Made by a program: the position numbers and the translations under genes
DNA from: Liolophura sinensis
Taxonomy: Eukaryota; Mollusca; Polyplacophora; Chitonida; Chitonidae
DNA length: 64,000 nucleotides
Assembly (NCBI RefSeq): GCF_032854445.1
Contig: NC_088300.1
Coordinates: 31,787,608-31,851,607, forward strand
Reading direction: 5' to 3'
Part shown: piece by piece, positions 13,001-23,700 of the stretch
Numbering within the stretch: the stretch's first letter is position 1
Layout of the letters: each line of letters begins with the position of its first letter
Notes under the pieces: generated by a model
What the model was told of the DNA's origin: nothing
Seen by the model: only the letters and a program-made list of their open reading frames with translations
The model's database searches: none

Positions 13001-16000
13001 TCATATCAAAAAGGGCATTACCCAGTTAGCAAACGTATCAAAAAGGGCATTACCCAGTTAGCAAACGTATCAAAAAGGGCATTACCCAGTTAGCAGTCAT
13101 ATCAAAAAGGTCATTACCCAGTTAGCAATTGTATCAAAAAGGGCATTACCCAGTTCGCAATCTTATCAAAAAGGGCATTACCAAGTTAGCAATCATATCA
13201 AAAAGGGCATTACCCAGTTAGCAATCTTATCAAATAGGGCATTACCCAGTTAGCAATCATATCAATAAGGACATTACCCAATTAGCAATCGTATCAAAAA
13301 GGGCTCGCTTGCACAAAGGGGTTGCAGTTACAATCAGTTGTATACCTTACAATTGAAAATGGATTGTAAAAATAAGTTATGCTGCAAAGTTACGATTTTA
13401 AAGTTGTGATCATGATCATGTCAGATTTGACTCGTACATAAAGGTGATCCATAAAAGCAGACAGTGTACCAACCAATACATTTTCAAAAGATGGCCAACA
13501 ACCACAAATAAATAATGTTTGTAATATCTTCTTAAGACAGTTAAGTTACACATCTTTGCAAACCCAGTCAAGAATTAAAAACTGCCAGTCTATCCAAGGT
13601 ACATGTAAGTATTTGTACTTATCATTATTTTGGGGGCCACTGTAAATATTAAGAATAATGTCCAGCCAGTTGTACCTTTTAAATGTACAGGTGAGTGAAA
13701 GTGATCGTTGCAATACGTTGTCGATTGTACATTAGGACTGCAATTGTGATCTTAGTTATTAACAATGAACTTCAGCTTATGGTCCCTTTGTTCAAGCGGG
13801 CCCAGGAATCTCTCTTCTTCTGAATGGAAGAAGGTCTGTTTAAGACTTCCTTGGTATTTATGGCATATTCAGTTTTTCACTTAAGTTATATTAAAGGATT
13901 ATGGCTTGTGAACTCTAGATAGATCCCATAGGAAACTACTGCACCTTGTCAATTATGTAACAAACATCCTGACTTAAAGCTGTAGTCAAACTTAACGGAA
14001 CTGGATTTGAACTTGCGAGCTCATTGCTCAAGCTCTAGTAACTTTCTTCTGAAATCAAGTTCACTCAGCTGACTAGGAAAATAGATGACTGTGATGCATC
14101 TATTACTGTTTTGTATTGCTGATTAGATGGTTGTGCAATATGACTTTACTGCTACTAGTTCCTGAAACTTTGTCAGTTGGTGCTAAGTTTAAGCATACGA
14201 AATTTGAGAGATTCCAAAACTCAAGTGTTCTTGACAAACTTTCATGTCTTTTCAGATGCCCTGGGTTCACATTTATGTGATTGCACCCATTTTCACAACT
14301 GGTTATGATTAAAACCGGTTTATATTTGATCCAGACTAAATTGTGGTCAGGTGAAAACGGTATTAGATTCCTGGTGATTCATATTATTAGCTGTCGGTGT
14401 ACAGCTGAAGACTTCATTAATTCTGTTACAGGAATTTATCTGTTATTCCTTTACCTTATTGCCCGTAAGTGGGAAGGTCTGCCAGTAACCTGCAGATGGT
14501 CATGGGTTTCCCCCAGGCTGTGCCCGGTTTCCACCCACCATAATGCTGGCCGCCGTCGTATAAGTGAAATATTCTTGAGAACGGCGTAAAATACCAATCA
14601 AATAAATAAATAAATTTACCTTATTGCAGGTTCAAATTCACCCGAATCACGACAGTCTAAAAACACTACACAAGTTTTCTTCTTTCCAACTGGGTCACAT
14701 GACAAAGCTGAAGTGGCTGACCCTTTGAATGGGTCAGCTGATGCTGACCTCAGTGACGTTCCACTTCCCCTACTGGCTGGAGATTGTAAAATGACTGATC
14801 ACTTTGGGTCAGGGGAGAGAACTCCTCCGACAATGCAGTCTCCAGGGAAGAAAGGTGGAAGAGTTTTGCCCCCTGGCAGTGATGTTGGGTTTTCCCCTCG
14901 TCAGATTGTGATCTCAGACAGTCAGGACTCAATCAGCAGCACACTGTCAGACAAGGCAGAGCGGATTAGTGATGATGAGGAGTTCTGTATTATAGATAAT
15001 CCCGGTTTAGGGATTGCGGTGAGTAGAAAAATATGTTGATCATTAATTCTTCATATCTGTTGGTTATTGTTGGATAATGTTCAACTGTTCCATACATAAC
15101 AAGAGAGTCTTAACCGTATAACACTTATATGTGTGTTTCACTCTTATTATTGTGATATTACTAACGTCTCTAAAACATTAATCAAAACAGAATGTTTATC
15201 CTGCAGTGATCATCCTCGAACTATAAACATTATTTCTGTAAAATCAAGCATTAGTCCAGGTTAGTCCATATGTGTTTGCTACACTTGTGCACTGCATTTT
15301 ACAAAACGTGTTTTTTTCACGAGACACATCTTGCTTAATTCGATGCATCCACCTTATAGAGCAACATAAAGTGTTGGCATCAAAAAGTATCATTTGCAGG
15401 TCTTTTGAAGGTGCTGTTGACAGCGCAAACAGTAAATACATTTCTTGCAATTTTGTTCCAGCCAAAAGATGGCCAGCCAAATGTGCGAACATTTCTCAGT
15501 GTGCCCATACATATAAAGGAGAACTATTTCAGCCAGCCACTGGGTCGAGGCGACCTGCTGAAAGCCCCAGAGCACTTCCCCCCTGCTGTCTACAGATACA
15601 CCCTTAAGGAGATGAATCTGGTCTGGCACATGTACGGAGGTCATGACCTGGGCATGGGGTCAGAGGCCCTAACCAAAGGTCAGGGATACTTTTTGCAATG
15701 TACATAAATGCTTTGAACTTGAGGATGGAGCTCATAATGGAAGAATGTAGTTTGTGGCTGAAATCACTATCCGTTGCTGTTCTGGCATAAAAATCATGAT
15801 AATCATGAGTCTTTAATAATAGGAAATGTTTAAGATGCAGTCATGATATCCTGGTCTTTCTAAATTAAATATCGTTAGATCTTGTTAATAATTCATCTTC
15901 ATCTGTTATCCGAATACAGGTAAACACCAAAGAGAAGATGTAGCCTCCAAGAAAGAAGATAGGTATGATATCTGATTGTCAGCCAGTGTCTTACAATGCT

Positions 16001-19000
16001 GTGTTTGTAAGGTATTAGCAGATAAATCTTAAAAGAAGCATGCATGGCACAAACTAGTAAAGTGCATGTCGTGTGGCCTGTTGTATAGTTAAATTTGTTG
16101 TGCCAACAGTTCAGTTATACCTGACATTGACAGGTGGTGGTAGGAGTCTTGGTATAAAGGGCACCTTCAGCCACTGCTGCTAAAACCCTGTTTAGGTATT
16201 GTCATGATGGTGTATGTTTGTTTGTTTGTCTGTCTGTCTGTCTGTCAGTGTGATAACTACAGAACATATTGAGCCATTTTCACAGATATATTGCTCTTTT
16301 TGCTATTTTTTCAGAAGTCCTAATCTCCAGAAACGGCGAAAGTCAAAGGATAAGTCTCCCACAGTTCCCAAGTTACCATGGCAATCAAGAGGAGGACCAG
16401 GCCGTGACCTTGACACACTTTTAGAACTTCACCTCAGCAAGGTCAGTCTGTTGTCAGCAAGGTTGTGGTACTGTAAGAACACTCACATATAGCCTCTGCG
16501 GGGCCTCCGTCGCTCAGTTGGTTAGCGCGTTACCTCAGCATAATGACCCAGGAGCCTCTCACCAATGTGGTCGCTGTGAGTTCAAGTCCATCTCATGCTG
16601 GTTTCCTCTCCGGCTTTAAGTGGGAAGGTCTGCCATCAACATGCAGATGGTTGTGGGTTTCCTCCCGGGCTATGCCCCACCATAATGCTGGCCGCTGTCG
16701 TATAAGTGAAATATTCTTGAGTACGGCATAAAACGCCAATCAAATAAATAAATAAATGTAGCCTCTGCTTTCTTACCTGATTGTACTGGCTGAGACACAA
16801 TGTTATGACTACTGCGTGGCAATCTTGGCGACAGAACATCGCTTTACAGGACATGGTAGGGTCAACCTGCCAATTCTAAGAAGTGGTGACATATAGAATA
16901 TAGAAAACTAATGAAATGTGATTAGATTAATCATCTTTATAATTGTTTTTTTTTATAGATGTTTTTTTAGTGGGTTTGGGGGTCTAACATTGCAAAAATA
17001 ATGATTTTATAACAGTACATGTGGTTTTATCTGAACATGAATATGTTCTTGTTGTTCTAATAATGACATTTTTGCCACACAAAGTATTAATACAGAGCAC
17101 TGTATTAAACATGTAAATAACATGTCCTCCCAACATAATGCTAGTCACTATCATATAATTGAACTATTTTTGAGTATGGTGCAAAACACCAATCAATAAA
17201 TAAAAAAAAATTTTAAAAAACTGTGTAGCGTTGAAGTCATTTCTTTTTCTACATGTACGAACCTGATCAGGTGAGAGTGCAGCACGAAGTGTACCCTGAT
17301 GATCGTGAGCACGCCTCCCGCCAGGTGCTTCTCATCCACGACCTGGAGGTGAGAGACAGGTTAGCCAGCTCGAGGATCAACAAGTTCCTCTACCAGTACT
17401 CCTCAGAGGCCAGGCCCAGGCAATCACATGCTAACATGGTGAGATAACATACCTGTACATTGTAATGGCCCACATGGCCACAGTCAAACTTCAAGCAGTT
17501 TTTATGATTTTTGTCTACATGTAAATCTGCTTCAGGTCTACTTTATTTTTCTGACTTGATCCAGTGAAACATGACCTGAAACTAACATAAAGATAATCAG
17601 TAGATTTACAGTTTCAGCTCCTCACATTATAAATTGTGTTAGGCCATACTATAGTACGTTAGATGTAATGATTCAGTTATGTATTTCAGATAATAATCTT
17701 GAATCTGAACATTCAGCGTATTGTATATGTAAAGTGTCCAGTGTTGTGGGGTGGGGAGGAGGTGTTAGAAATACAGTATACACCTGTTCATGTATTATCT
17801 ATATTTCCAGGTGCTAATAAAGGCTGTGCATTCCCGACCAGACCCCTCCATACCTGCCCAGGAGTGTTCCCTTAAAGTCTCCCTCCTGCCTATCAGGCTC
17901 AACGTAGACCAGGTATGCAGAAACTGTCAACTTCAAACCCCCCACCCATTAACCATACCTTACGGTGTTTAGGTACAGATACGTATGATTCTGCATTGTA
18001 TATGCACAGGATTAATATTTCAATTCTCTGATGAAATGCAAATCACCCCTGATACTTGTTACATGATGGCCATACATAACTGTTAGTTGTCCTAAGAACA
18101 GGAAGACAATTGCAGTTTATTGTCATACTCAACTGTATTTCACTCAGTATGTACTGTGTCAATTGCGGGAATACGTATACGGGGAATATACACTTCTCCC
18201 TTTGTGACCATTGCTGTCTGGTGAAAATCACAGTATTTTGTCTGATGCGAGATAATTTGTCGCTTTGTTTCGTAGGACGCTCTTTTCTTCTTGAGGAAGT
18301 ATTTCATTGAGGTAGCAGGTGGCTCTGTGTCAGATCCACCACCTGCCAAAACCAGGAGGTCACCTGCAAGACAAGAGTCACCTTCCAGCTCCTCCCCAAA
18401 ACACACCCATCAGGCCATGGCTCCTCCCCCTGTCATGGCGGTTGTGGACACGGCTGAGAAGACTGAGGAGGTGGAAGAGATGGAAAATCTGATTAAGTTT
18501 GACGAGATTTCACAGACAGAAGAGGATGTGATGGATGAAGTGTATGAGATGTCGGAGATGGAACACAAACAACCAGTCTTCTTCAAGTAAGGGTGTTTTG
18601 TATAGAAAGTACTATTTCTCAGTAAATACTGGTTGAATGTAGTTTCAATCTAAGAAATAAATGAATACAGGGTTGATTCTGAAATCTTAGCTTTGGAGTA
18701 AGTCATGAGATGGGGGTCTGCTTACATGACTTTTTACCAATCACTTGATCTGATTGTTATCCTATAACAATTCCTCAGCCCTACCCCCTGTTCCCCCACT
18801 GTCTCTCTGTGGATTGGAAACACGAGGAAGTATTCACTAACTGCTTTTTAAACTACTATGAGTCTTTCAAATGACTACAAAGTATGATGTCTTTGATCTT
18901 AGTATGTTGGTTTTTTCCAGGTCCTTTGTCTTTTCCCCTGATGTACCTATACGGTTAGACTACCATGGCAAGAGAGTCAATATGGAACAGGTGTGGCATC

Positions 19001-22000
19001 CAGACTCAGTATTTAACAGTTATTTAACTTTTCCACAGAATCCTCATTACCATTGCAATCTGCAGAAAACAAGACATTACTAATTAACTTGGATAATGAA
19101 AAACCATTCTATTAGGAATTTTCTTGTGATACAGATATTTGTACGTGAAGCTTTAATTGGAATTACCTCACCTAAATAAACAGGAAAAAAGATCTTCATT
19201 GAAAACTTCCATAAAGTTCTGTATGTGTCATACAGATTTTTTGTCACAGAAAAAATTTCATTTTATGTACACTGAACTTTGTTCAGCATAGGGCTTTATT
19301 TGTTTCCATGTTAACACTGCAATTTGTGATAGTATATTACACATGTACACCCCTTCTCAAATTGTAATCGTCTATGTTATATTTGGCAGGGTACTTTGGC
19401 TGGCCTTCTTGCTGGACTGGCTCAGCTGAACTGTTCAGAGCTCAGGTTGAAGAGGATTAACTACAAACATGGGTAAGAAGAAGAACAACAATGCTCAACA
19501 TTAACAGATAAACCAAAAGATTAACACTGAAAATGACAAGCTTTTGTCCTATGTGCATGTTCTAGGAATAATGCTGAGTGAATTTTTAACTTCGTCTACT
19601 AACACAAAGGTTTAATATTGAGGTTTAAAAGTTTTGATGTGAAAAGCTGGCTTATTTTAGACTAAAAAAATGGTTCTCAAAATAGGCTAAGTTGGTAAAA
19701 GTCACTGAATTACATAATGCCACTGTTGTAGCGGCAATTTCATCATTATAGTGCACCTATGCTATGCTGATTTTATAATTACAGCTGCCGAAATTTATTA
19801 ATGAAAGGAAACCATTTTGTTTCCCCTGCTTTAAAAACAACTACAGTGAAAATTCCTGAAAAAAAAAAAAACCTTTCATCAGTAAACTTGTAATTTAATG
19901 TAACTAAGTTGTTAACCCTTGACAAGCACATTTACTTGTAAGTATTCCTTCCTGCGTGTTGCCATGAATCTAATCAGTATAAATCTTCATGAAAACAAAT
20001 GTGAGCTATTTGTTGGAAGTATGCAGAAAATATGGGTTATAAGCGTGGATTCATCTGATTCACCTGACAACCTTGAATCTGTGCGCTCAAACAGTACATT
20101 CTTATACCAGCTGTCAACCAAAATAGACACTCCAGATGAATAATCGCAAGGCCAATTCCCAAAATGATGTTTAACACAAACCACCAAAGAACTGAGAAAG
20201 TATATGAAGTACAAAAATAGGATTTAGTCATGCAAAGAGAAGCAGTCAGCAGTTTTCAGTGATGTTGGAAGGGCGCAAGGAATGTTCTTGGGATATGAGT
20301 GAAATCAGTATTTAAGTCGTGTACCATGCTAGTTATTGATAGTAAAATATGTATTGCACTTTGATTGCAACTGTTCATATATCCAACGTGGAGGTCTAAT
20401 TCAGCATGATAAATGCTCATCTGTCAACTAGGTTACTGGGTGTGGACAAACTGTTACAGTACACCCTGAACGAGTGGCTGGGGGACATCAAGAAGAACCA
20501 GATCCCCAGTATACTGGGTGGGGTAGGCCCCATGTACTCCTTTGTCCAGATAGGTAGGCTGTATTTTCATAATCTACCTTTTCTCCAGAAAGTCTGCATA
20601 AAGGCAGTGGAATCTATATTCACGTTTCGAACTCTACCATGTACATATAAATGTGTCCAGGACCCCAGAATCGTGTGGAAATATATGTAGTACAGTAGTT
20701 AATAAACAATTCTAATGATGAATAAACACCTTGTGTTACAACAAATGAATAATATCGAAATGATTTCAGTTTTATCTTTGGGAATCGTTTTTTTTTATTT
20801 CTCAAGTTTTATACAGGTTTTGGCTTCATAAATACCCTTTGTGAAGTCTTAATTTTTGGATTTGTATCACCCAATCCCCCCCCCCCCCCCCCCCCCCCCC
20901 AATTAGACATGTTGACCATGTATAAACTCAGTTGGGAAACGTCAAGATGGCTGACATTTTGGCAGAACACTCTTAAAATCCAGAGTACTTGTTGTTCTTG
21001 CTCACAGTTCAGGGTATCCGGGACCTATTTTGGCTGCCTGTAGAACAGTACCAAAGAGATGGGAGACTGGTCAGGGGAATTCAGAGAGGCGCCACCTCCT
21101 TCACCACCTCCACTGCCATGGCTGTTTTGGAGCTGACCAATCGGCTTGTCCAATCTGTTCAGGTAAGGGTTAGAACTAGATTCATAAACCTTTTGTATTA
21201 AAGCTGTATTTTTTTTAGTTCAGTTCCCATTTGGCTTTTACTGCTATTACAATTAGCTGAGGTAATTATTTATCAAAGATGAGAGAATGTTAGTCCCAAT
21301 GGTAAATTATATTTATGAAGGTCATGCTCATGTAATTTTGTCACCTGCAGTTAATGCCAATTGGGCATTTTGTCCCCAGTCATTTATTTATGCCATTTTG
21401 TTTATCCAAAAAAATAAGTAAATAAACAAATCTTAACTGTGTCTATCTCTCTGCTGGTTTCTCTCCAGTATGTGGCTGAGTTAACTTATGACATGGTCTC
21501 CCCTGGACCTAGTGTGCGACAACAACAGACCCAGTACCAGCAGCTTCAGTTCAAAATCAAGAGATCTATGCAGCCTTCTGATCTGAGAGAAGGAGTGACG
21601 AATGCTTATGTGGTGCTCAGGGAGGTCAGTATGTCAGCAGACAGTACAGGTGTAGTCAGACACATTGCTGTGCAATAGTGATTACGCATTCTGCAGTCAT
21701 GATGTGTATTCATGCAGAATATTCATTCAGGGAAGATAATTCTGGAAAGTGTCTGTACAATTCTATGAGGAATATGTTCAGTTCTGTGAAGAATTCAGAC
21801 AATTCTGTAACAAATATGTTCAGTTCTGTGAAGAATTTATACAATTCTGTGACGAATGTGTTCAGTCTGTACAATTCTATGTGTTCAGTTCTGTGAAGAA
21901 TTTATACAATTCTGTATTAAATATGTTCAATTCTGTGAAGAATTTATACTTTAGTACATGTTAACTCAGATAACTCCAGTGATTTAAAATGTTGATTTTA

Positions 22001-22391
22001 CCAATTTACAATTTTCTTTTTTATCTTACACATCTTAGACAAAAAGGGAGTATATTTAAGGTGTTTTACTTTTAAAAATCTTCTTAAACTAAAATCGGCA
22101 TAAAACACTTATCAAATGAATAAATAAGTAAATTTATGCTTCCAGGGAATTTCAGGAACAGCTAAGAACATTGTTAAAGTGGCAACGGATGAGCATGACC
22201 AGAAGGGCCTGACAGGTGCTGTGGGAGGCGTGTTGAGACAGATTCCACCCACCATAGTACAGCCAATCATCTTAGCCTCAGCGGCTACGTCGAACGTCTT
22301 GGGTGGAATGAGGAACCAGCTAAAACCGGATGCCAAGCGAGAAGACGAGGAAAAATGGCGTGTACAAGAGGATATGTCTGGTTCGGTCTGA
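192..22391 (+). CDS. ATG2: Autophagy-related protein 2 (ATG2), 3' 31 exons, 5' partial
   Basis: ATG2 is a rod-shaped bridge-type lipid-transfer protein that moves phospholipids from the ER to the growing phagophore with WIPI proteins and ATG9, and also acts at lipid droplets (family knowledge). I traced 31 exons with GT-AG borders; every codon phase joins and the total is 4638 nt, i.e. 1545 residues and a TGA stop at 22389-22391. Animal ATG2 proteins have about 1900-2100 residues, so roughly the first 400-500, including the chorein N-terminus, lie upstream of the window. Recognisable segments include an ELLQYFAADGDL block, FRxP-type beta strands, the EEFCII and NYFSQPLG linker motifs and the C-terminal ATG_C region. 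Vertebrates have two paralogues (A and B); I cannot assign this copy to either, and one gene is expected in most invertebrates. Exons are listed in the three sub-entries that follow. Confidence 0.95.
354..506 (+). mobile_element. SINE-A, 5' part (tRNA-like head)
   Basis: Head region only: a degenerate A box (near 362-375), the TGACCCAGGA segment, a B-box-like GAGTTCAAGACC (432-443) and the start of the central domain. The 3' half is missing. It lies in an ATG2 intron. Confidence 0.7.
2545..2672 (+). mobile_element. Old SINE fragment related to SINE-A by its 3' module
   Basis: The stretch CATAAGTGGAAAATTTTTGA followed by GTATGGTGTTAAACAAC resembles the SINE-A 3' part (TATAAGTGAAATATTCTTGA then GTACGGCGTAAAACACC), but the upstream part differs. 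Probably an older sister family sharing the same tail. Confidence 0.55.
4050..4330 (+). mobile_element. SINE-B (second tRNA-derived family)
   Basis: tRNA-like start (GGTGGCTTACTGGCTAGAGC) followed by a central part with GTATCATGTGACTGGGTG and GGCATGATACTTCAGC. The central part recurs at 34784-35110. The tail boundary is uncertain. Confidence 0.6.
4976..5127 (+). mobile_element. SINE-A, 3' part
   Basis: Central and 3' domains, including CTCCCACCATAATGC, TATAAGTGAAATATTCTAGA and an (AAAT)n tail. Diverged from the younger copies. ATG2 intron. Confidence 0.75.
6376..6570 (+). mobile_element. SINE-like element with tRNA-type B box (SINE-C)
   Basis: Contains GTGTTTGAATCCAG, close to a pol III B box, followed by a central piece with TTCTCCGGATTTCTCCAACC and CCGTCATATA that echoes SINE-A. 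The 5' and 3' limits are estimates. ATG2 intron. Confidence 0.5.
7428..7567 (+). mobile_element. SINE-A, 3' part
   Basis: Central and 3' domains with CGTATAAGTGAAATATTCTT and GAGTACGGCGTAAAAC. The short tail is ATCAAATCAAAT rather than (AAAT)n. ATG2 intron. Confidence 0.8.
8892..9034 (+). mobile_element. SINE-A, 3' part, next to a splice acceptor
   Basis: Central and 3' domains with an (AAAT)n tail. The tail ends about 20 bp before the acceptor AG at 9052-9053, so the branch-point region of this ATG2 intron is SINE-derived. Confidence 0.8.
10070..12748 (+). other. Long ATG2 intron with internal repeats
   Basis: The longest ATG2 intron seen (2.7 kb). It contains a 100-codon open frame at 10285-10587 that I do not recognise; part of it reflects a degenerate duplication in the DNA (segments around 10425-10480 and 10530-10577 resemble each other), so it is probably transposon debris. 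A pair of 16-bp inverted arms, TTGCTACTAAACCATT at 10912-10927 and its complement at 11086-11101, encloses about 160 bp. The rest shows no gene, RNA or known element to my reading. Confidence 0.5.
12749..16441 (+). CDS. ATG2: ATG2 linker region with LIR and WIPI-binding motifs, 5 exons
   Basis: Exons: 12749-12869, 14630-15018, 15462-15678, 15920-15962 and 16315-16441. The first two encode a serine-rich, low-complexity linker. Near its end SDDEEFCIIDNPGLG (core codons 14983-14994) fits the [W/F/Y]-x-x-[L/I/V] LIR consensus with acidic residues before it, like the GABARAP-binding LIR reported in human ATG2A/B. The next exon has NYFSQPLGRGDLL; YFS (15525-15533) matches the motif by which human ATG2 binds WIPI4. 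It is followed by the conserved YTLKEMNLVWHMYGG segment. The 43-bp exon 15920-15962 is very short and not a multiple of 3, so skipping it would break the frame. The long intron before 12749 (10070-12748) and the minisatellite after 12869 set this part apart from the compact remainder. Confidence 0.92.
12885..13303 (+). repeat. 32-bp minisatellite, about 13 copies, in ATG2 intron
   Basis: About 13 head-to-tail units of 32 bp. Each begins GGGCATTACCCAGTTAGCA and ends in a variable TATCAAAAA half. Copies alternate among a few variants (CAGTCATA, CAAACGTA, CAATTGTA, CAATCTTA), and the 3' copies are the most diverged. The array starts only 15 bp after the splice donor of exon 12749-12869. Read-through from the exon would hit an in-frame TAG in the first unit. 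Confidence 0.95.
13304..14466. other. Non-coding ATG2 intron sequence
   Basis: AT-rich intron between the minisatellite and a SINE; I see no gene, RNA or clear repeat in it. Confidence 0.5.
14467..14615 (+). mobile_element. SINE-A, 3' part, next to a splice acceptor
   Basis: Well-preserved central and 3' domains (CCATAATGCTGGCCGCCGTC, then the usual tail). The (AAAT)n ends about 14 bp before the acceptor of ATG2 exon 14630-15018. Confidence 0.85.
16500..16757 (+). mobile_element. SINE-A, full length
   Basis: One of the most complete copies. It has GGGGCCTCCGTCGCTCAGTT with an A box, the GACCCAGGAGCCTCTCACC segment, a B box GAGTTCAAGTCC (16578-16589), the central domain, the 3' module and an (AAAT)n tail. 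This structure marks a tRNA-derived, RNA-polymerase-III-type SINE of about 255 bp mobilised by a LINE. ATG2 intron. Confidence 0.9.
17128..17203 (+). mobile_element. SINE-A, 3' end fragment
   Basis: Diverged 3' module (CATAATGCTAGTCACTATC, GAGTATGGTGCAAAACACC) with an AATAAATAAA tail, about 70 bp upstream of the acceptor of ATG2 exon 17271-17438. Confidence 0.7.
17271..22391 (+). CDS. ATG2: ATG2 C-terminal region (ATG_C) and stop, 9 exons
   Basis: Exons: 17271-17438, 17811-17912, 18276-18586, 18921-18990, 19390-19472, 20432-20553, 21008-21162, 21469-21624, 22146-22391. Opens with VRVQHEVYPDD, typical of the family. Exon 18276-18586 begins with DALFFLRKYF, then holds a Pro/Ser- and Glu-rich insertion (about 75 residues) that is probably disordered. 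From 18921 on comes the ATG_C block: a fold-like stretch with LDYHGKRVNMEQGTLAGLLAG, LLGVDKLLQYTLNEWLGDI, and GIRDLFWLPVEQYQRDGR followed by GIQRGATSF, a signature of ATG2 and VPS13 tails. The last exon includes GLTGAVGGVLRQIPPTIVQP and ends in a short charged tail. In human ATG2 this area contains the amphipathic region needed for phagophore and lipid-droplet targeting. Confidence 0.95.
20876..20900 (+). repeat. Poly(C) tract
   Basis: Twenty-five consecutive C residues in an ATG2 intron; on the other strand a G-run able to form quadruplexes. Confidence 0.9.
21749..21955 (+). repeat. Degenerate ~42-bp tandem repeat in ATG2 intron
   Basis: Roughly five units built from TTCTGTGAAGAATT and ATACAATTCTGT blocks, with shorter half-units near the middle. 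Because 42 is a multiple of 3, it gives short repetitive open frames, which I do not consider coding. Confidence 0.8.
22091..22134 (+). mobile_element. Degenerate SINE tail before last ATG2 exon
   Basis: ATCGGCATAAAACACTTATC followed by a decayed AAAT tail resembles the SINE-A 3' end. It stops about 11 bp before the acceptor of exon 22146-22391. Confidence 0.55.
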
Positions 22392-22885
22392 CCTTTGACC
22401 CCACACATAAAAATCTGTGATAGATTTCCTCATTGACTGTAAATAACTGTAAAATATTCACGTCTTTCACAGTCACATGTTGTATTTTTTGCAAACGTAA
22501 ATTCATATTGAACTTACATATGCTTACTCACTAGTTGGTAGTGCATGTTTTTGGAATCCTGGCCTTGGGACAGGGAGTTAGTAGATTTCCTTGCTCTCAT
22601 TGTTAGTGGTGCACTTAAGGCATGGAGGTTTACACTGCACTCATCAACTGTTTGAGTAATCCAGTGTTTATTGAAGGCCGCTTGTCTTCCACTATGAGAT
22701 ATGGTGTGTGGGTAAGTTTGATGGCAGCTTGCCTAATGATGGTGGGTTGCTCCAGCCACTCTAATTTCCTGCACCAAAAAGACCACGAGTATGTCATTAG
22801 AAAACAAAGAAGTCCATAAAAACATGTGTAAGATGAGAAAAAAAAATTGAGTTACTGAGAACTGATTGTGGGCATAATGAATAAA
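22392..22885 (+). other. Probable ATG2 3' UTR and poly(A) signal
   Basis: No further reading frame follows the TGA at 22389-22391. The first canonical AATAAA downstream is at 22880-22885, about 490 bp after the stop, and would give a UTR of ordinary length. No transcript evidence is available, so the end is inferred. Confidence 0.4.
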
Positions 22886-23470
22886 TCTGTTTACTTTTGA
22901 ATTAGACTACAGATTAGAGACTGGAATTTGGTCAAATGTGTGAATGAAAAGCTTGATACTTGTGGACTCCATTATTCAAAAATTAATGAAGATTTATTAA
23001 ACCCAGATACCCTGGTAAATTGGACTATGATCACATTGGTTTTTCTGTAAGAATTTTGTAGAAACATGTAGGCTACTATTAAGATTTAAGCCTAAATTAA
23101 CTTTAAATACACTTTTGGTTAAAAGAATGTTTTTCCCGTGTGGCCTGTATAGGCAAAGTCACTATTTGGGCCTCTTTTTGTTTTCTTTTTTTTTTTTTGA
23201 GTGCATAGCGAGTGATAGTTAAGGTTTTGGAAGAAATAGGGCAGGTTTTGGTAATCGTGTACATCATAATCACAGTCTTCTGCAATGTGTATGTGTGTGA
23301 CTTGAAATGCAGGCCTTAGCTTGATTTTGTAAAGGCTTGATGTGTTAAATCTGCTTACAACGACTAGAAATTCAGACACTGAAAGAACAGGAAGTATGAG
23401 ATTACCTGTAATAGGCACATATGTTATATTGTACAAATATCTCTGGTGCACACTTTACAGAATATCCATG
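22886..23470. other. Intergenic sequence, nothing recognised
   Basis: AT-rich spacer downstream of ATG2 with a T-rich run near 23185-23200; no gene or known repeat seen. Confidence 0.5.
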
Positions 23471-23700
23471 GCAGCCTATTGGATGTATATACAGCCAGCA
23501 ATGTAAAATCCACTGACACAGCCTATTAGGTGCATATACAGCCCACAGTGTAAAGGATTCCATGAACACAGCCTATTAGATGCATATACAACCCATAATG
23601 TAAAGGATTCCAGGAACAGTCTGCTAGATGCATATACAGCCCACAATGTAAAATTCACTGACACAGCCTATTAGATGCATATACAACCTATAATGTAAAG
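23471..23700 (+). repeat. ~50-bp tandem array, left part
   Basis: About five units with the order ACAGCCTATTAGATGCATAT, ACAGCCCA, AATGTAAAG, then a variable CACTGAC or GATTCCA linker. A related unit lies at 24690-24736, on the far side of the recombinase remnant. Confidence 0.85.
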
